Shown here one piece after another: positions 25,824 through 34,877 of a stretch of 64,000 nt of DNA. Positions within the stretch are counted from its first letter, which is position 1. Every line of letters starts with the position of its first letter. Source of the stretch: Acidovorax kalamii. Its GTDB lineage: Bacteria > Pseudomonadota > Gammaproteobacteria > Burkholderiales > Burkholderiaceae_C. The stretch is from contig NZ_NOIG01000009.1 in NCBI RefSeq assembly GCF_002245625.1, positions 186,001 through 250,000 on the forward strand, given 5' to 3'. A model generated the notes under the pieces. That model was given only the letters and a program-made list of their open reading frames with translations. It was not told the DNA's origin and made no database searches. The translations under genes were made by a program, and so were the position numbers.

Positions 25824-28010
25824 GTGAAACGCCTACTGCACCCCGCACTTGAAATATCGCGTCTGGAAATGCCCCGGCTGGGCCTGCCCGCGTTCCGCCT
25901 GCGCATCCTCGTGCGCGGGGTGTTTGTGCTGCTGGCCCTGGCCACGGTGGCGCTGAGCGTGGTGGTGCTCAAGGACGAGAAGGAGCGCGCCTGGCAGGCC
26001 TACCAGCACGGCTTTGTGCGCAGCCAGGCCGAGGTGATGGCGCGGCTGCGCCATCCTTCAGGCCAGCTGGCCTTGCTCAACGCCAGCCACCTGGGCCAGG
26101 GCGTGACGCCGCTGGCGCCGCTGCTGCTGCCCTACGCCGCCATCGACTTTGACGATCCGCAAAAATCACAGCAGGCCGTGGAGATGGCGGGCTGTTCGGT
26201 GCAGTACCCCCACGGCGCCTCGGTGTGCGCGGCGATTGGCAACAACCCCTATGCGGGCGGCTTCATCTACCTGGTGGGCAGCTTCTATGCGGGCGAGCTG
26301 ACGCCCCGCGAGCGCGGCGCGCTGGTGCCCGCCGAGGCGCACCGTGCGCGCATCAGCCTCGACATGCGAGGCACCACCTACCGCTGGGTTGCGCCCTACG
26401 AGGCCATGCCCCCACAAGGCAGCGCAGCGGTGCGCGGGCGGCTCACCGGGTTTGTGGACAACGGCACGCCGCAGCTCGATGCCCGTGCGCGGCCGGTGCG
26501 CGACTTTCGCGGCTGGCTGTGGCAAAACGGCCAGTGCCGCGACCTGTCCCCCCCTTCGGCCAGCCCGCCAGCTGGCGATGCCACCACCCCAGACTGCCTG
26601 CGCCGCACCCACTACTCCATCCGCCTGCCGGTCGAACTGTTCCGCGAAGCGCTGTTCCGCAAGGAAGAGCGCCTGGTCTGGCCGCCGGAAGACCTGGGCC
26701 AAATGCGTGTGCGAGTGGAGATGCTGGCTCCGGGTGAAGACACCAAGCCTTTGTTCGACAGCGACGCACCCGGCGCGCAGTTAGCCGCCTCGTTGGGCGA
26801 CCTCTCGCGCAGCCTGCTGCCCGGAGAGCGCGTGCAGATCCGCAAAATGGGCAGCGACGACGCCAGCGCCATCACCCTCAAGGGCATTGAGGTACAGGCC
26901 GAGCCGTCCGCGCCCTGGCTGTTGCGTTTGATCCGCTGGCTGCCGCTGGAGGCCGCAGGCGTGGGCCCGGCAGCGGCAACGCCCGCCGCCCCCACAGCAC
27001 TGGACATTCTGGACACGCCCACCGGCAACTACGTGGTGAACTTCACCGGCCACCTGCGCGGCGTGGAGCAAGGCCTGGCCGCCGTGGCCACGCGCCTGTC
27101 GTGGTACCTGGGCGCCATGCTGGGCGCGATTGCGCTGGCCTGGTTGGTGGTGGAGGTGGGCCTGATCCGCCGCGTGACCGCCCTCACCCGCCGCGCCGCT
27201 GCGGTGTCATACAACGTGCAGCCCGGCCACACCGGGCCCCGGCTAGGCGACCTGGATGTGTCGGACCTGCGCGGCTCGGACGAGCTGGGCATTCTGGCAG
27301 GCGGCCTGGCCGACCTGTTGCAGCGCGTGAAGGACGACCTGCAGCGCGAGCAGCTGCGCGCCCAACAAGAGCGTGACATGTGGCACGCCGTGGGGCACGA
27401 GATCATGTCGCCCTTGCAGTCCCTGATGGCGCTGAACGGCCCGCAAGACCCCGGCCACCGCTACGTGCAGCGCATGCAGCAAGCCATCCATGTGCTCTAC
27501 GGCACGGCATCGCCCGCCGAGGCGCTTCAGGCAGCCGATGTGCCCGAGGGGCGGCTGGACCTGGATGCCTTCTTGCGCAACGTGGCGGACAACGCCCACT
27601 TTGCGGGCATCCTGGATGTGCTGTATGCCCCGGGTTCGAGCAACGCGGGCCCGGTCATCGTGCGGGCCGACGAGTTTGCGCTCGAAGACGTGGTGACCCA
27701 CATCCTGCGCAACGCCGACCGCTATCGCCCCACGGGCAGTCCCATCACGCTGACGCTCACCGCGTCGGAATCCACCGCCAGTGCCACGCTGCACAACCAA
27801 GGTTCGACCATTGCCGAAGACCTGCTGGAGCGGATTTTTGAACTGGGTGTGTCGGACCCCGAGAGCCCCACCCCGCTGGGCGAGGGCGAGCACCGGGGCC
27901 AGGGCCTGTTTGTGGCCAAGACTTACATGGCCAAGATGGGGGGCACCATCAATGCCCGCAACACCGAGGGGGGCGTGGCGTTTGTGCTCACGTTTCAACG
28001 GCTGGGGTAG
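25824..28010 (+). CDS. Membrane sensor histidine kinase
   Basis: 728 aa. GTG start at 25824 with GAGAGG upstream. One membrane segment lies at about 28-48 and a second near 425-445 (WYLGAMLGAIALAWLVVEVG); between them is an unusually large, roughly 370-residue periplasmic sensor of no family I recognise. After a HAMP-like linker the H-box is HEIMSPLQSL with His525. The ATPase part has the N-box VVTHILRNADRYRP and a late G-box, GQGLFVAKTYMAKMGG. It is cognate to the response regulator upstream. The signal is unknown. Confidence 0.9.
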   Translation: MKRLLHPALEISRLEMPRLGLPAFRLRILVRGVFVLLALATVALSVVVLKDEKERAWQAYQHGFVRSQAEVMARLRHPSGQLALLNASHLGQGVTPLAPLLLPYAAIDFDDPQKSQQAVEMAGCSVQYPHGASVCAAIGNNPYAGGFIYLVGSFYAGELTPRERGALVPAEAHRARISLDMRGTTYRWVAPYEAMPPQGSAAVRGRLTGFVDNGTPQLDARARPVRDFRGWLWQNGQCRDLSPPSASPPAGDATTPDCLRRTHYSIRLPVELFREALFRKEERLVWPPEDLGQMRVRVEMLAPGEDTKPLFDSDAPGAQLAASLGDLSRSLLPGERVQIRKMGSDDASAITLKGIEVQAEPSAPWLLRLIRWLPLEAAGVGPAAATPAAPTALDILDTPTGNYVVNFTGHLRGVEQGLAAVATRLSWYLGAMLGAIALAWLVVEVGLIRRVTALTRRAAAVSYNVQPGHTGPRLGDLDVSDLRGSDELGILAGGLADLLQRVKDDLQREQLRAQQERDMWHAVGHEIMSPLQSLMALNGPQDPGHRYVQRMQQAIHVLYGTASPAEALQAADVPEGRLDLDAFLRNVADNAHFAGILDVLYAPGSSNAGPVIVRADEFALEDVVTHILRNADRYRPTGSPITLTLTASESTASATLHNQGSTIAEDLLERIFELGVSDPESPTPLGEGEHRGQGLFVAKTYMAKMGGTINARNTEGGVAFVLTFQRLG

Positions 28011-28033
28011 CCCCACCAGCGGGGGTGGGGCTA
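28008..28033. terminator. Hairpin at the sensor-kinase stop codon
   Basis: TAGCCCCACC (28008-28017) and GGTGGGGCTA (28024-28033), perfect 10-base arms; the TAG stop is part of the stem. It lies between convergent genes (kinase and rpe). There is no T run, so it may be a transcript-end stabiliser rather than an intrinsic terminator. Confidence 0.45.
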
Positions 28034-28055
28034 CCCGCCCGTCATCCAGCGGCCC

Positions 28056-28739
28056 TCAAGCCGCCAGCTGTACGCGCATGGCGTCGATCACGCCCTTGTA
28101 GTCGGGCTTGCCAAAGATCGCGCTGCCCGCCACAAAGGTGTCGGCGCCCGCGTCGGCCACGCGGCGGATGTTGTCGGCCTTGATGCCGCCATCCACCTCC
28201 AGGCGGATGTCCTTGCCCGAGGCATCAATGCGCTTGCGCACGGCCTCGATCTTGCGCAGGGCCGAGTCGATGAAGCTCTGGCCGCCAAAGCCAGGGTTCA
28301 CGCTCATGATGAGGATGAGGTCGATGTCGTCGATCACCCAGTCCAGCACATCCAGCGGCGCAGCCGGGTTGAACACCAGGCCGGGCTTGACACCCTTGGA
28401 GCGGATGGCCTGGATGCTGCGGTGCACATGGCCCGAGGCGTCGGGGTGGAAGCTGATGTAGTCCGCACCCGCGTCGGCAAATGCGGCGGCCAGGGCGTCC
28501 ACCGGCTGGATCATCAGGTGCACGTCGATCGGCACGGCCACGCCTGCTGGCGTTTTGGCATGCGGCTTGAGGGCCTGGCACACCATGGGGCCGAAGGTGA
28601 GATTGGGCACGTAATGGTTGTCCATCACGTCAAAGTGGATCCAGTCGGCGCCAGCGGCAATGACGTTGCGCACTTCTTCGCCCAGGCGGGCAAAGTCGGC
28701 AGAGAGGATCGAGGGGGCGATTTGGAAGGTGCGGCTCAT
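28056..28739 (-). CDS. rpe: Ribulose-phosphate 3-epimerase
   Basis: 227 aa TIM barrel that interconverts ribulose-5-P and xylulose-5-P in the pentose phosphate pathway. Features: [35 protein letters not shown] (metal and catalytic Asp), [34 protein letters not shown] and [11 protein letters not shown] with the second catalytic Asp. In related bacteria rpe, gph and trpE lie side by side; here gph and trpE are 6.6 and 10 kb away. Confidence 0.97.
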   Translation of the reverse strand: MSRTFQIAPSILSADFARLGEEVRNVIAAGADWIHFDVMDNHYVPNLTFGPMVCQALKPHAKTPAGVAVPIDVHLMIQPVDALAAAFADAGADYISFHPDASGHVHRSIQAIRSKGVKPGLVFNPAAPLDVLDWVIDDIDLILIMSVNPGFGGQSFIDSALRKIEAVRKRIDASGKDIRLEVDGGIKADNIRRVADAGADTFVAGSAIFGKPDYKGVIDAMRVQLAA

Positions 28740-28828
28740 CCCCCGATTGTCGCAAAGCGCAGAAAGCGTGGGGGTTTTGGCGGCTGCATACCCCCTGAAA
28801 ATGGGCTTGCAGCGTTACCATTCGCCCC

Positions 28829-29236
28829 ATGCCAAAGCACCAGTTTGACGTGGAAGTGCTGCCCGAATACCTGCCCGAGCAGTCCGCGCCGGACTCCGGG
28901 GTGTTCAGCTTCGCCTACACCATCACCATCACCAATTCCGGGGAAGAGCCTGCGCAGCTGATCTCCCGGCACTGGATCATCAGCGACGCCCGGGGGCACA
29001 CCGAAGAGGTCAAGGGCCTGGGGGTGGTGGGGCAACAGCCCCTGCTCAAGCCGGGCGAGTCGTTCCAGTACACCAGCGGCTGCCGGCTGCGCACCGCCAG
29101 CGGCACCATGCATGGCACCTTCCACTGCGTGGCTGAAGATGGAGCGCCCTTCAACACCCCGGTGCCCCTGTTTGTGCTGGAAGCGCTGGGCCACGGCCCC
29201 TCAGGCAACCCCTTGAGCGGACGGGTGCTGCATTGA
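28829..29236 (+). CDS. apaG: ApaG/DUF525 protein
   Basis: 135 aa, a stand-alone ApaG beta-sandwich. Diagnostic blocks are VFSFAYTITITNSGEEPAQL, RHWIISDARGHTEEVKGLGV, QQPLLKPGESFQYTSGCRL and GTMHGTFHCVAEDG. Its biochemical role is still unclear; CorD/ApaG in enterobacteria is linked to divalent cation resistance. It is divergent from rpe, with 89 bases between the starts, and not next to ksgA/apaH here. Confidence 0.94.
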   Translation: MPKHQFDVEVLPEYLPEQSAPDSGVFSFAYTITITNSGEEPAQLISRHWIISDARGHTEEVKGLGVVGQQPLLKPGESFQYTSGCRLRTASGTMHGTFHCVAEDGAPFNTPVPLFVLEALGHGPSGNPLSGRVLH

Positions 29237-29318
29237 AGAACTATTGCCCCCACGCTCCCCACTTCGTGTGGTCGCTGCCCCCCGAGGGGGCCGCTTTTCA
29301 TCTTGGGGCGGCCCGGCG
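29237..29318 (+). repeat. Related C-run/G-run repeat after apaG
   Basis: Starts right after the apaG TGA: TATTGCCCCCACGCTCCCCA, CTTCGTGTGGTCGC, TGCCCCCCGAGGGGGCCGC, then TTGGGGCGGCCC. It differs in detail from the four longer GC-rich copies, but has the same position relative to the stop codon, a C-run/G-run inverted pair and a closing GGGGCGGCCC. It separates apaG from the downstream gene. Confidence 0.55.
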
Positions 29319-31328
29319 ATGAAAATAGGCGCAGCCCCCAAAGACCTGGCCAGCCTGCTCGCAGCGCTGGACCCTGCTGCCGACCTGGCGCACCGCCACC
29401 TGTGGCTCATCAACCTGCTGGATTGGGTGCGCGGAAAGCGCGACTCCGTGCCCGCATCGCTGGAGCGGGTGCAGCTTTTCCTGGACACCGTGGCTGCCCG
29501 CCCCGACACCCAGCAGCGGCTGCAGGCCTGGTGGTCCACGCTGGTGGACCAGGTGGACATCACCACCTTGTTGGCCGACTTTGGCTTTGCCCCCCGCACG
29601 GCCCTGGTCAGCGAGGTGGCCGAGCGGCTGCGCACCAAGCTGCTGCCGGGCAGCCCCGAGACCATCGATGCGTCCGAGCTGTTCATGCTGGCGCTGCCCA
29701 GCGCCTTTGATGCCCAGTGGCTCGCTGCGCTGGACGAAACCCAGCTCAACCGCCTGGTCGGGCTGCTGGCGCCCGCCGATGCCGAAGACACCACGGGCGG
29801 CGCAACGCTCTGGCACCGGGCCTTGCTCGATGCCATCACCTACTGCGCGGGCCAGATCCTTTCGACCGGTTTTGCCCCCGAGCTGCGGCTGCGCATGAGC
29901 GAGTCCGCGCGCGAGGGCCAGCCGTTCCACGCCCTCATCCGCGATGTGGAAAGCCTGCGCGTGGAAGTGCTGCACGCGCTGCGCACGCCCGACCGCCTCA
30001 ACGAATGCGCCCAGCGCCTGCGCGAGCGGCTGGAGGCCTGCCGCGCGGCGGCGGCCACCGTGTACGCCCACTTTGAACAGAACGGCATCTCGGTGGGGCT
30101 GGTGTTCCGCCTGCGGCAGCTGCGCGAGCGCATCCTGCGTGTGCGTGAGCTGCTGGACTGCCTGCTGTCGCCCAAACCGGCGGTCACCGCCGCGCGCCTC
30201 ATGGCGCACCTGGTGATGGTGGGACAGGAGCGGCGCAGCCTGCGCGCGCTGTTTGCCGCCAACTCTTCGTTGCTGGCGGCCAAGGTGGCCGAGCGCAGTG
30301 CCGAAACCGGCGAACACTACATCACCCGCACTGGCGCCGAGTACCGCTCCATGCTCAGAAAGGCGGCGGGCGGCGGTGCCCTGATGGCCTTCACCACCAT
30401 GGCCAAGTTCGGTCTCTATGCCCTGGCGCTGTCGGCGTTCTGGGGCGGGTTCATGGCGGGCATCAACTACGCCGTGAGTTTTGTGCTGATCCAGCTGCTG
30501 CACTTCACGGTGGCCACCAAGCAGCCCGCCATGACCGCGCCTGCCATGGCGGCCAAGCTCAAGGAGCTGGGGACGGGCGATGCCGTGGAGTCCTTTGTGG
30601 ACGAGATCACGCACCTGGTGCGCTCGCAAGTGGCCGCCGTGCTGGGCAATGTGCTGGTGGTGTTCCCGGCTGTGCTGGCATTGGCCACGGCGATTGCGCT
30701 GACCACCGGCGCCCCGGCCATCAGCGAGAAGCAGGCCGAGCATGTGTTCGAGTCCTTGCACCTGCTCGGGCCTTCGCTGTTCTTTGCGGCCTTCACCGGG
30801 GTGTTGCTGTTTGCGTCGAGCATCATCGCGGGCTGGACGGAAAACTGGTTCGTGTTGCACCGCCTGGACTCGGCCATGCACTACAACCCACGCATCACGC
30901 GGCTGCTGGGGGCCGAGCGCGCCACACGCTGGGCCCGCTTCCTGCGCGAAAACCTCTCGGGGTTTGCGGCCAATATCTCGCTCGGGTTCATGCTGGGCCT
31001 GGTGCCCGTCTTTGCCGCATTCTTCGGCCTGGGGCTGGACGTGCGCCACGTCACGCTGTCCACGGGCCAGGTGGCGGCTGCCAGCGCCACGCTGGGCCTG
31101 CAGGTGCTGCACATGCCCGCCTTCTGGTGGGCCGTGGCCTCGCTGCCGTTCCTCGGCGCCTTGAATGTGTCGGTGAGCTTCTACCTGGCCTTCCGTCTGG
31201 CGCTGCGCGCCCAGAATGTGAGCGGCGTGGACCGCTCGCGCATCTACGCGGCCATCCGCGCGCGCCTGCGCACAGCGCCACTGAGCTTCTTCAAACCCGA
31301 GCGCAGCACACCCACCGTCGCTGCATAG
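29319..31328 (+). CDS. Gcr-type 'site-specific recombinase' family membrane protein
   Basis: 669 aa. It matches in layout the family called site-specific recombinase Gcr, but no tyrosine- or serine-recombinase catalytic motif is visible. The N-terminal half is soluble and helical. The C-terminal half has at least six hydrophobic segments (such as FGLYALALSAFWGGFMAGI, LVVFPAVLALATAIAL and AFFGLGLDVRHVTLS). The true role is likely a membrane process. ATG 29319 is chosen because the longer frame would translate the upstream repeat. Confidence 0.82.
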   Translation: MKIGAAPKDLASLLAALDPAADLAHRHLWLINLLDWVRGKRDSVPASLERVQLFLDTVAARPDTQQRLQAWWSTLVDQVDITTLLADFGFAPRTALVSEVAERLRTKLLPGSPETIDASELFMLALPSAFDAQWLAALDETQLNRLVGLLAPADAEDTTGGATLWHRALLDAITYCAGQILSTGFAPELRLRMSESAREGQPFHALIRDVESLRVEVLHALRTPDRLNECAQRLRERLEACRAAAATVYAHFEQNGISVGLVFRLRQLRERILRVRELLDCLLSPKPAVTAARLMAHLVMVGQERRSLRALFAANSSLLAAKVAERSAETGEHYITRTGAEYRSMLRKAAGGGALMAFTTMAKFGLYALALSAFWGGFMAGINYAVSFVLIQLLHFTVATKQPAMTAPAMAAKLKELGTGDAVESFVDEITHLVRSQVAAVLGNVLVVFPAVLALATAIALTTGAPAISEKQAEHVFESLHLLGPSLFFAAFTGVLLFASSIIAGWTENWFVLHRLDSAMHYNPRITRLLGAERATRWARFLRENLSGFAANISLGFMLGLVPVFAAFFGLGLDVRHVTLSTGQVAAASATLGLQVLHMPAFWWAVASLPFLGALNVSVSFYLAFRLALRAQNVSGVDRSRIYAAIRARLRTAPLSFFKPERSTPTVAA

Positions 31329-31500
31329 CGGCAGTCCGACCGCAGCAACCACCGCCCCTGTCCTACACGGGCGATGTGTTTCGGCCTGTAAATTCGGGGG
31401 CCTATCCCCAGCGCACCCCCTCCCATTGGCGGAGGGCCTGTGTGCCTGCCCTTCACACCACCGGGCACCCGTTGCCCGTCTGACGCAGAGGTCCCATGAC

Positions 31501-32760
31501 ATGAATGAAATCCTGAGCTTTTGGGCGCAGTGGCTGCGCCCCTCGGCCGGGCTGCCCACAGTGCAATGGTCGCTGCTGCTGGCCGTTGCCGCCATGGCCG
31601 GCTACCTGACGCAGCGCCACACTGGCCTGCCCAAGGTGGTCGGGTACTCGCTGGTGGGCACGGCAGCGGGCCTGGCCGGCTTCAGCGGCGCCGTGTGGCC
31701 GCTGCAGGGCATCGGCCTGTTCCTGCTGGAGCTGGGCGTGGCCATCGTGCTGTTTGAATGTGGTGGGCGCATACCGCTGCGCTGGTTCCGCCACAACCCC
31801 ATGGTGCTGGTGCAGAGCATTGCCGAATCGGTGCTGACCTACTTTGCCGTGTACTGGGTGCTGGTATGGCTGCAACTGCCCACCCAGGTGGCCGGGCCGC
31901 TGGCGCTGGTGGCGCTGGCCGCATCGCCCGCTGTGCTCACCCGTGTGGTGGCTGACACCCGCGCTGCGGGCCCGGTGACGGAACGCGCCATCGTGCTCAC
32001 CACCTTGTCCACGCTGTACGCGCTCACGCTGGGCAGCGCCAAGGCCGAACTCATCAACCGCCAGAGCCTCACCGTGCTCGAAACCGTCTCGCCCGTGGTG
32101 GTGGTGCTGGGCGTGTCCATCGTGGTGGCCGCTGTACTGTCGCTGGTGCTGCGCATGGCGCTGCGCTTCATGAGCCCCACGAGCGAAAACACCTCCATGC
32201 TGTTCCTGGCCCTGGTGGCGGCAGGCACGGCCGTGGCCGCGCACATGGGTGGCTCCGCACCCCTGGCAGCGCTGCTGGCGGGCATGTTGCTCAAGCAGCT
32301 CAACCCGCGCCCCTGGGCCTGGCCGCGCCAGCTGGGCAATGCGTCCTCGCTGCTCACCATGCTGATGTTTGTGCTGGTCTCCACCGTGGCCGCGCAGGCC
32401 GACTGGAGCGCCCCCGTGGCCGGTGTGGTGCTGGCCCTGATCGCCGTGCGCCTGGTGGCCAAGGCGACCGGTGTGGCGCTGGGCAACGTGGGCAGCGGCG
32501 CGAGCTGGAAGCAGGCACTGTGGGTGGGCTGTGCGATGACGCCCATGTCGTCCATCGCGCTGTTGATCGCCTCGCAGTTCGTTCTGGCCTCGCCCTCCAC
32601 CGGCCATGTGATTGCCGGGGTGGCGCTGCCTGCGATTTTGCTGATGGAGGTGTTTGGCGCGGTCATCGCCACCGTGGCCATCTACCGTGCGGGCGAAAGC
32701 TCCAAACCCTGGGCGCCGCTGACCCGAGCCAACCATGGAGACAACCACCGTGAGTCTTGA
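31501..32760 (+). CDS. Kef-type (CPA2) monovalent cation:proton antiporter
   Basis: 419 aa with about twelve membrane segments. The family pattern begins [19 protein letters not shown], followed by [18 protein letters not shown] and a central transport block where [18 protein letters not shown] replaces the usual acidic-rich helix. There is no RCK/TrkA-N domain at the C-terminus, unlike KefB/KefC. AGAGG lies before the ATG at 31501. The end overlaps ybdK by 26 bases, an unusually long overlap. Confidence 0.85.
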   Translation: MNEILSFWAQWLRPSAGLPTVQWSLLLAVAAMAGYLTQRHTGLPKVVGYSLVGTAAGLAGFSGAVWPLQGIGLFLLELGVAIVLFECGGRIPLRWFRHNPMVLVQSIAESVLTYFAVYWVLVWLQLPTQVAGPLALVALAASPAVLTRVVADTRAAGPVTERAIVLTTLSTLYALTLGSAKAELINRQSLTVLETVSPVVVVLGVSIVVAAVLSLVLRMALRFMSPTSENTSMLFLALVAAGTAVAAHMGGSAPLAALLAGMLLKQLNPRPWAWPRQLGNASSLLTMLMFVLVSTVAAQADWSAPVAGVVLALIAVRLVAKATGVALGNVGSGASWKQALWVGCAMTPMSSIALLIASQFVLASPSTGHVIAGVALPAILLMEVFGAVIATVAIYRAGESSKPWAPLTRANHGDNHRES

Positions 32761-33874
32761 AGCCTTCAACCATTCCGAACCGCTGACGCTGGGCGTGGAG
32801 CTGGAGCTGCAGCTCGTCAACACCAACGACTACGACCTCGCGCCCTACGCCGAGGACATGCTGCGCCTCATGAAGAAGACCCCGCTGCCTGGCAGCGTGG
32901 TGCCCGAGATGACGAACAGCATGATCGAAATCTCCACCGGCATCTGCCACTCGGCCAGCGAGGTGCTGGGCCAGCTCACGCCCATCCGCGATGCGCTGGT
33001 GAAAAGCGCGGACAAGCTCAACATCGCCGTGGTCGGTGGTGGCACACACCCCTTCCAGCAATGGCACGAGCGCCGCATCTACGACAAGCCGCGTTTTCGC
33101 GAGCTGTCGGAGCTGTACGGCTACCTCTCCAAGCAGTTCACCATCTTCGGCCAGCATGTGCACATCGGCTGCCCCGACGCGGATGCCGCGCTCTTGATGC
33201 TGCACCGCATGTCGCGCTACATCCCGCATTTCATCGCGCTGTCTGCCTCCAGCCCCTACGTGCAGGGGCAGGACACGGCGTTTGATTCGGCACGGCTGAA
33301 CTCGGTGTTTGCGTTCCCGCTCTCGGGCCGCGCGCCCATGGCACTCACCTGGACGGATTTCGAGGCCTACTTCGACAAGATGACGCGCACCGGGGTGGTC
33401 AAGAGCATGAAGGACTTCTACTGGGACATCCGCCCCAAGCCCGAGTTCGGCACCATCGAGATCCGCGTGTTCGACACACCGCTCACCATCGAACGCGCCG
33501 CCGCCCTCGCAGGCTATGTGCAGTCGCTGGGCGCCTGGTTCCTGGCGGACCAGCCCTTCATGCCGGAAGAGGACGACTACCTCGTCTACACCTACAACCG
33601 TTTCCAGGCCTGCCGCTTTGGCATGGACGCGGTGTACGTGGACCCGGCCACGGGCGACCATATGCCGCTGCGCGAACACATCCTCAAGACAATGGACAAG
33701 ATCGCCAGCCACGCCGCCATGCAAGGGGCATCCAGCGCCATGCACATGCTGCGCACCGAAGTCGAAGCCAGCCAGAACGACGCACGCTGGCTGCGCCAGC
33801 GCCAGAGCGAAGAGCAGTTGCTGGCCGAGGTGAGCCGCCAGGCAGCGCAGCGCTTTCGCGGCGCGCCCGCCTGA
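32735..33874 (+). CDS. ybdK: Carboxylate-amine ligase, YbdK/GCS2 family
   Basis: 379 aa. Glutamate-cysteine ligase family 2; E. coli YbdK has weak glutamate-cysteine ligase activity in vitro. Seen: the N-terminal [44 protein letters not shown] (ATP and metal site), [19 protein letters not shown] and a C-terminal helical end. It begins inside the antiporter gene. A glutathione-like product linked to a Kef-type antiporter is an attractive but unproven idea. A GC-rich repeat follows its stop codon. Confidence 0.93.
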   Translation: METTTVSLEAFNHSEPLTLGVELELQLVNTNDYDLAPYAEDMLRLMKKTPLPGSVVPEMTNSMIEISTGICHSASEVLGQLTPIRDALVKSADKLNIAVVGGGTHPFQQWHERRIYDKPRFRELSELYGYLSKQFTIFGQHVHIGCPDADAALLMLHRMSRYIPHFIALSASSPYVQGQDTAFDSARLNSVFAFPLSGRAPMALTWTDFEAYFDKMTRTGVVKSMKDFYWDIRPKPEFGTIEIRVFDTPLTIERAAALAGYVQSLGAWFLADQPFMPEEDDYLVYTYNRFQACRFGMDAVYVDPATGDHMPLREHILKTMDKIASHAAMQGASSAMHMLRTEVEASQNDARWLRQRQSEEQLLAEVSRQAAQRFRGAPA

Positions 33875-34020
33875 AGTGAAACACCCCCTGAGTCGCTCCG
33901 CGCCTTCCCCCTCTCTCGCCTTGCTGCGCAAGGCGGGAGGGGGACGCCCCCGGTGCGGCGGGACGGCCCTTGCACGGGGGCGCTGGCTCGGGCCGCGCCG
34001 GTTTCACCAGCTGCGGGTGG
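33874..34020 (+). repeat. GC-rich stop-codon-anchored repeat, copy 3
   Basis: Begins at the last base of the ybdK stop codon: GTGAAACACCCCCTGAG, CGCGCCTTCCCCCTCTCTCG, a hairpin CCTTGCTGCGCAAGG, GGGGGACGCCCCCGGTGCGG, GACGGCCCTTGCACGGGGGC and GCGCCGGTTTCAC. It is the most complete copy, about 145 bp. Confidence 0.78.
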
Positions 34021-34070
34021 CGCGCAGCATCATGGATAACTGATACGGATTCGCGTTCGGCCCATCAGAA

Positions 34071-34123
34071 CCGTTCGGACTGAGCCTGAAGAAGCCTCGC
34101 GCGGCGCTTCGACAAGCTCAGCG
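34071..34123. repeat. REP-like extragenic palindrome
   Basis: Nested inverted repeats CTGAGC (34080-34085) / GCTCAG (34116-34121) and GAAGC (34091-34095) / GCTTC (34106-34110), beside CCGTTCGGA. It resembles the widespread proteobacterial repeat with cores CTGAGCCTGTCGAAG and CTTCGACAGGCTCAG. It lies between the convergent ybdK and tautomerase genes, downstream of the GC-rich repeat. Confidence 0.55.
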
Positions 34124-34163
34124 TAAGTGGATTGATATTTTTGAACGCGTACCGGTATGAGCG

Positions 34164-34562
34164 TCAAGCCGCCAGCGCCAGCTTGCGTGCCTGCTGCGTG
34201 CGCCCGCCGTAGCCCCAGTCGCTGGCGGGCAGCTCCCGCACCACCACGTAGCTGGCCGCAGCCAGCGTGCCGTCACCGGCCAGCTGGCGCTGCAGCTCGG
34301 CAAACGCGGCCTGGATGAAAGCGGCCTTCTCTTCTTGTGTGTTCGTGCCGTGGGTGATGCTGATCTCCAGCAGGGCCGTGGGCTGCTCGACCGGTGCGCC
34401 ACCGATGTGCCAGCGCGCACTGGGCAGGTCGTCGATGACCACGGCCGTCACCTCGCGGCGTTTGCCCAACAGGTCTACCGTGAGGTCGGTGAGCGCGCTG
34501 GCGAGCTGCCGGTAGCGCTCGGGGTTTTGCAGCGGAGCCAGTTTCAGAACGAGGGTTGGCAT
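34164..34562 (-). CDS. Tautomerase-superfamily protein
   Basis: 132 aa, longer than the 60-residue 4-oxalocrotonate tautomerase subunits, so probably a fused two-repeat form. Pro is the first residue after Met (MPTLVLKLAPL), the expected catalytic base. AVVIDDLPSARWHIGG matches the first domain's end and ALLEISITHGTNTQEEKAAF the second domain's start. The second domain's own Pro-like start is absent. It is overlapped by the 73-residue gene upstream and is divergent from a LysR gene, its probable regulator. Confidence 0.82.
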   Translation of the reverse strand: MPTLVLKLAPLQNPERYRQLASALTDLTVDLLGKRREVTAVVIDDLPSARWHIGGAPVEQPTALLEISITHGTNTQEEKAAFIQAAFAELQRQLAGDGTLAAASYVVVRELPASDWGYGGRTQQARKLALAA

Positions 34563-34765
34563 GGTGTCGGGGCCTTCGGGGTCAATGGGGTTGTGGGTGC
34601 GGACCGGGCCCGCAGGGAGAGAAAAATCCGTCGGGTCATTTGCAGGAGCCACCGCGCCACCCAGGCATGGGCTTCGCGAATCGCCTCCTGGCGCAACTGC
34701 AGGGCGTGGCGCTTGGCGGCATCGCGCAGGCGCTGGTAGTCGTCGGGGTGCAGGTGGGGGTCCAT
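34544..34765 (-). CDS. Small basic helical protein, function unknown
   Basis: 73 aa. Starts MDPHLHPDDYQRLRDAAKRH and has an amphipathic stretch (QLRQEAIREAHAWVARWLLQ) ending in a Pro/Thr-rich tail. No known domain. It overlaps the tautomerase start by 19 bases, so the two are probably coupled. I think it is real because its composition is protein-like and similar small RLRQEAI-type proteins are common next to LysR genes in this family, but that is recollection, not a search. Confidence 0.55.
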   Translation of the reverse strand: MDPHLHPDDYQRLRDAAKRHALQLRQEAIREAHAWVARWLLQMTRRIFLSLRARSAPTTPLTPKAPTPCQPSF

Positions 34766-34837
34766 GGCATTCCTTTCTGGATGGAGCCACTGTAGGCAGT
34801 GCAGGGCGGCGCGGAAACGGCTGGTGGTGCAAGACGG

Positions 34838-34856
34838 CTTTGCACGGATTGCAAAG
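34838..34856. promoter_or_regulatory. LysR-type operator between tautomerase operon and LysR gene
   Basis: CTTTGCA-CGGAT-TGCAAAG, perfect 7-base arms, with the inner TGCACGGATTGCA giving the LysR T-N11-A pattern. A further GTGCAA half lies at 34827. It is in the 112-base divergent gap, 22 bases before the LysR ATG at 34878. Confidence 0.55.
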
Positions 34857-34877
34857 ACCCGCCGTTACCATTGCCCG

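Noticed and set aside
29319..31328. Taking the 'site-specific recombinase' name as a recombination function
   Set aside because: No recombinase catalytic residues are visible and the C-terminal half is membrane-embedded; the family name is kept only as a label.
29298..31595. 765-codon open frame antisense to the Gcr-type gene
   Set aside because: Composition is dominated by Gln, His, Gly and Arg, typical of an antisense shadow; the plus-strand frame has membrane segments and family layout.
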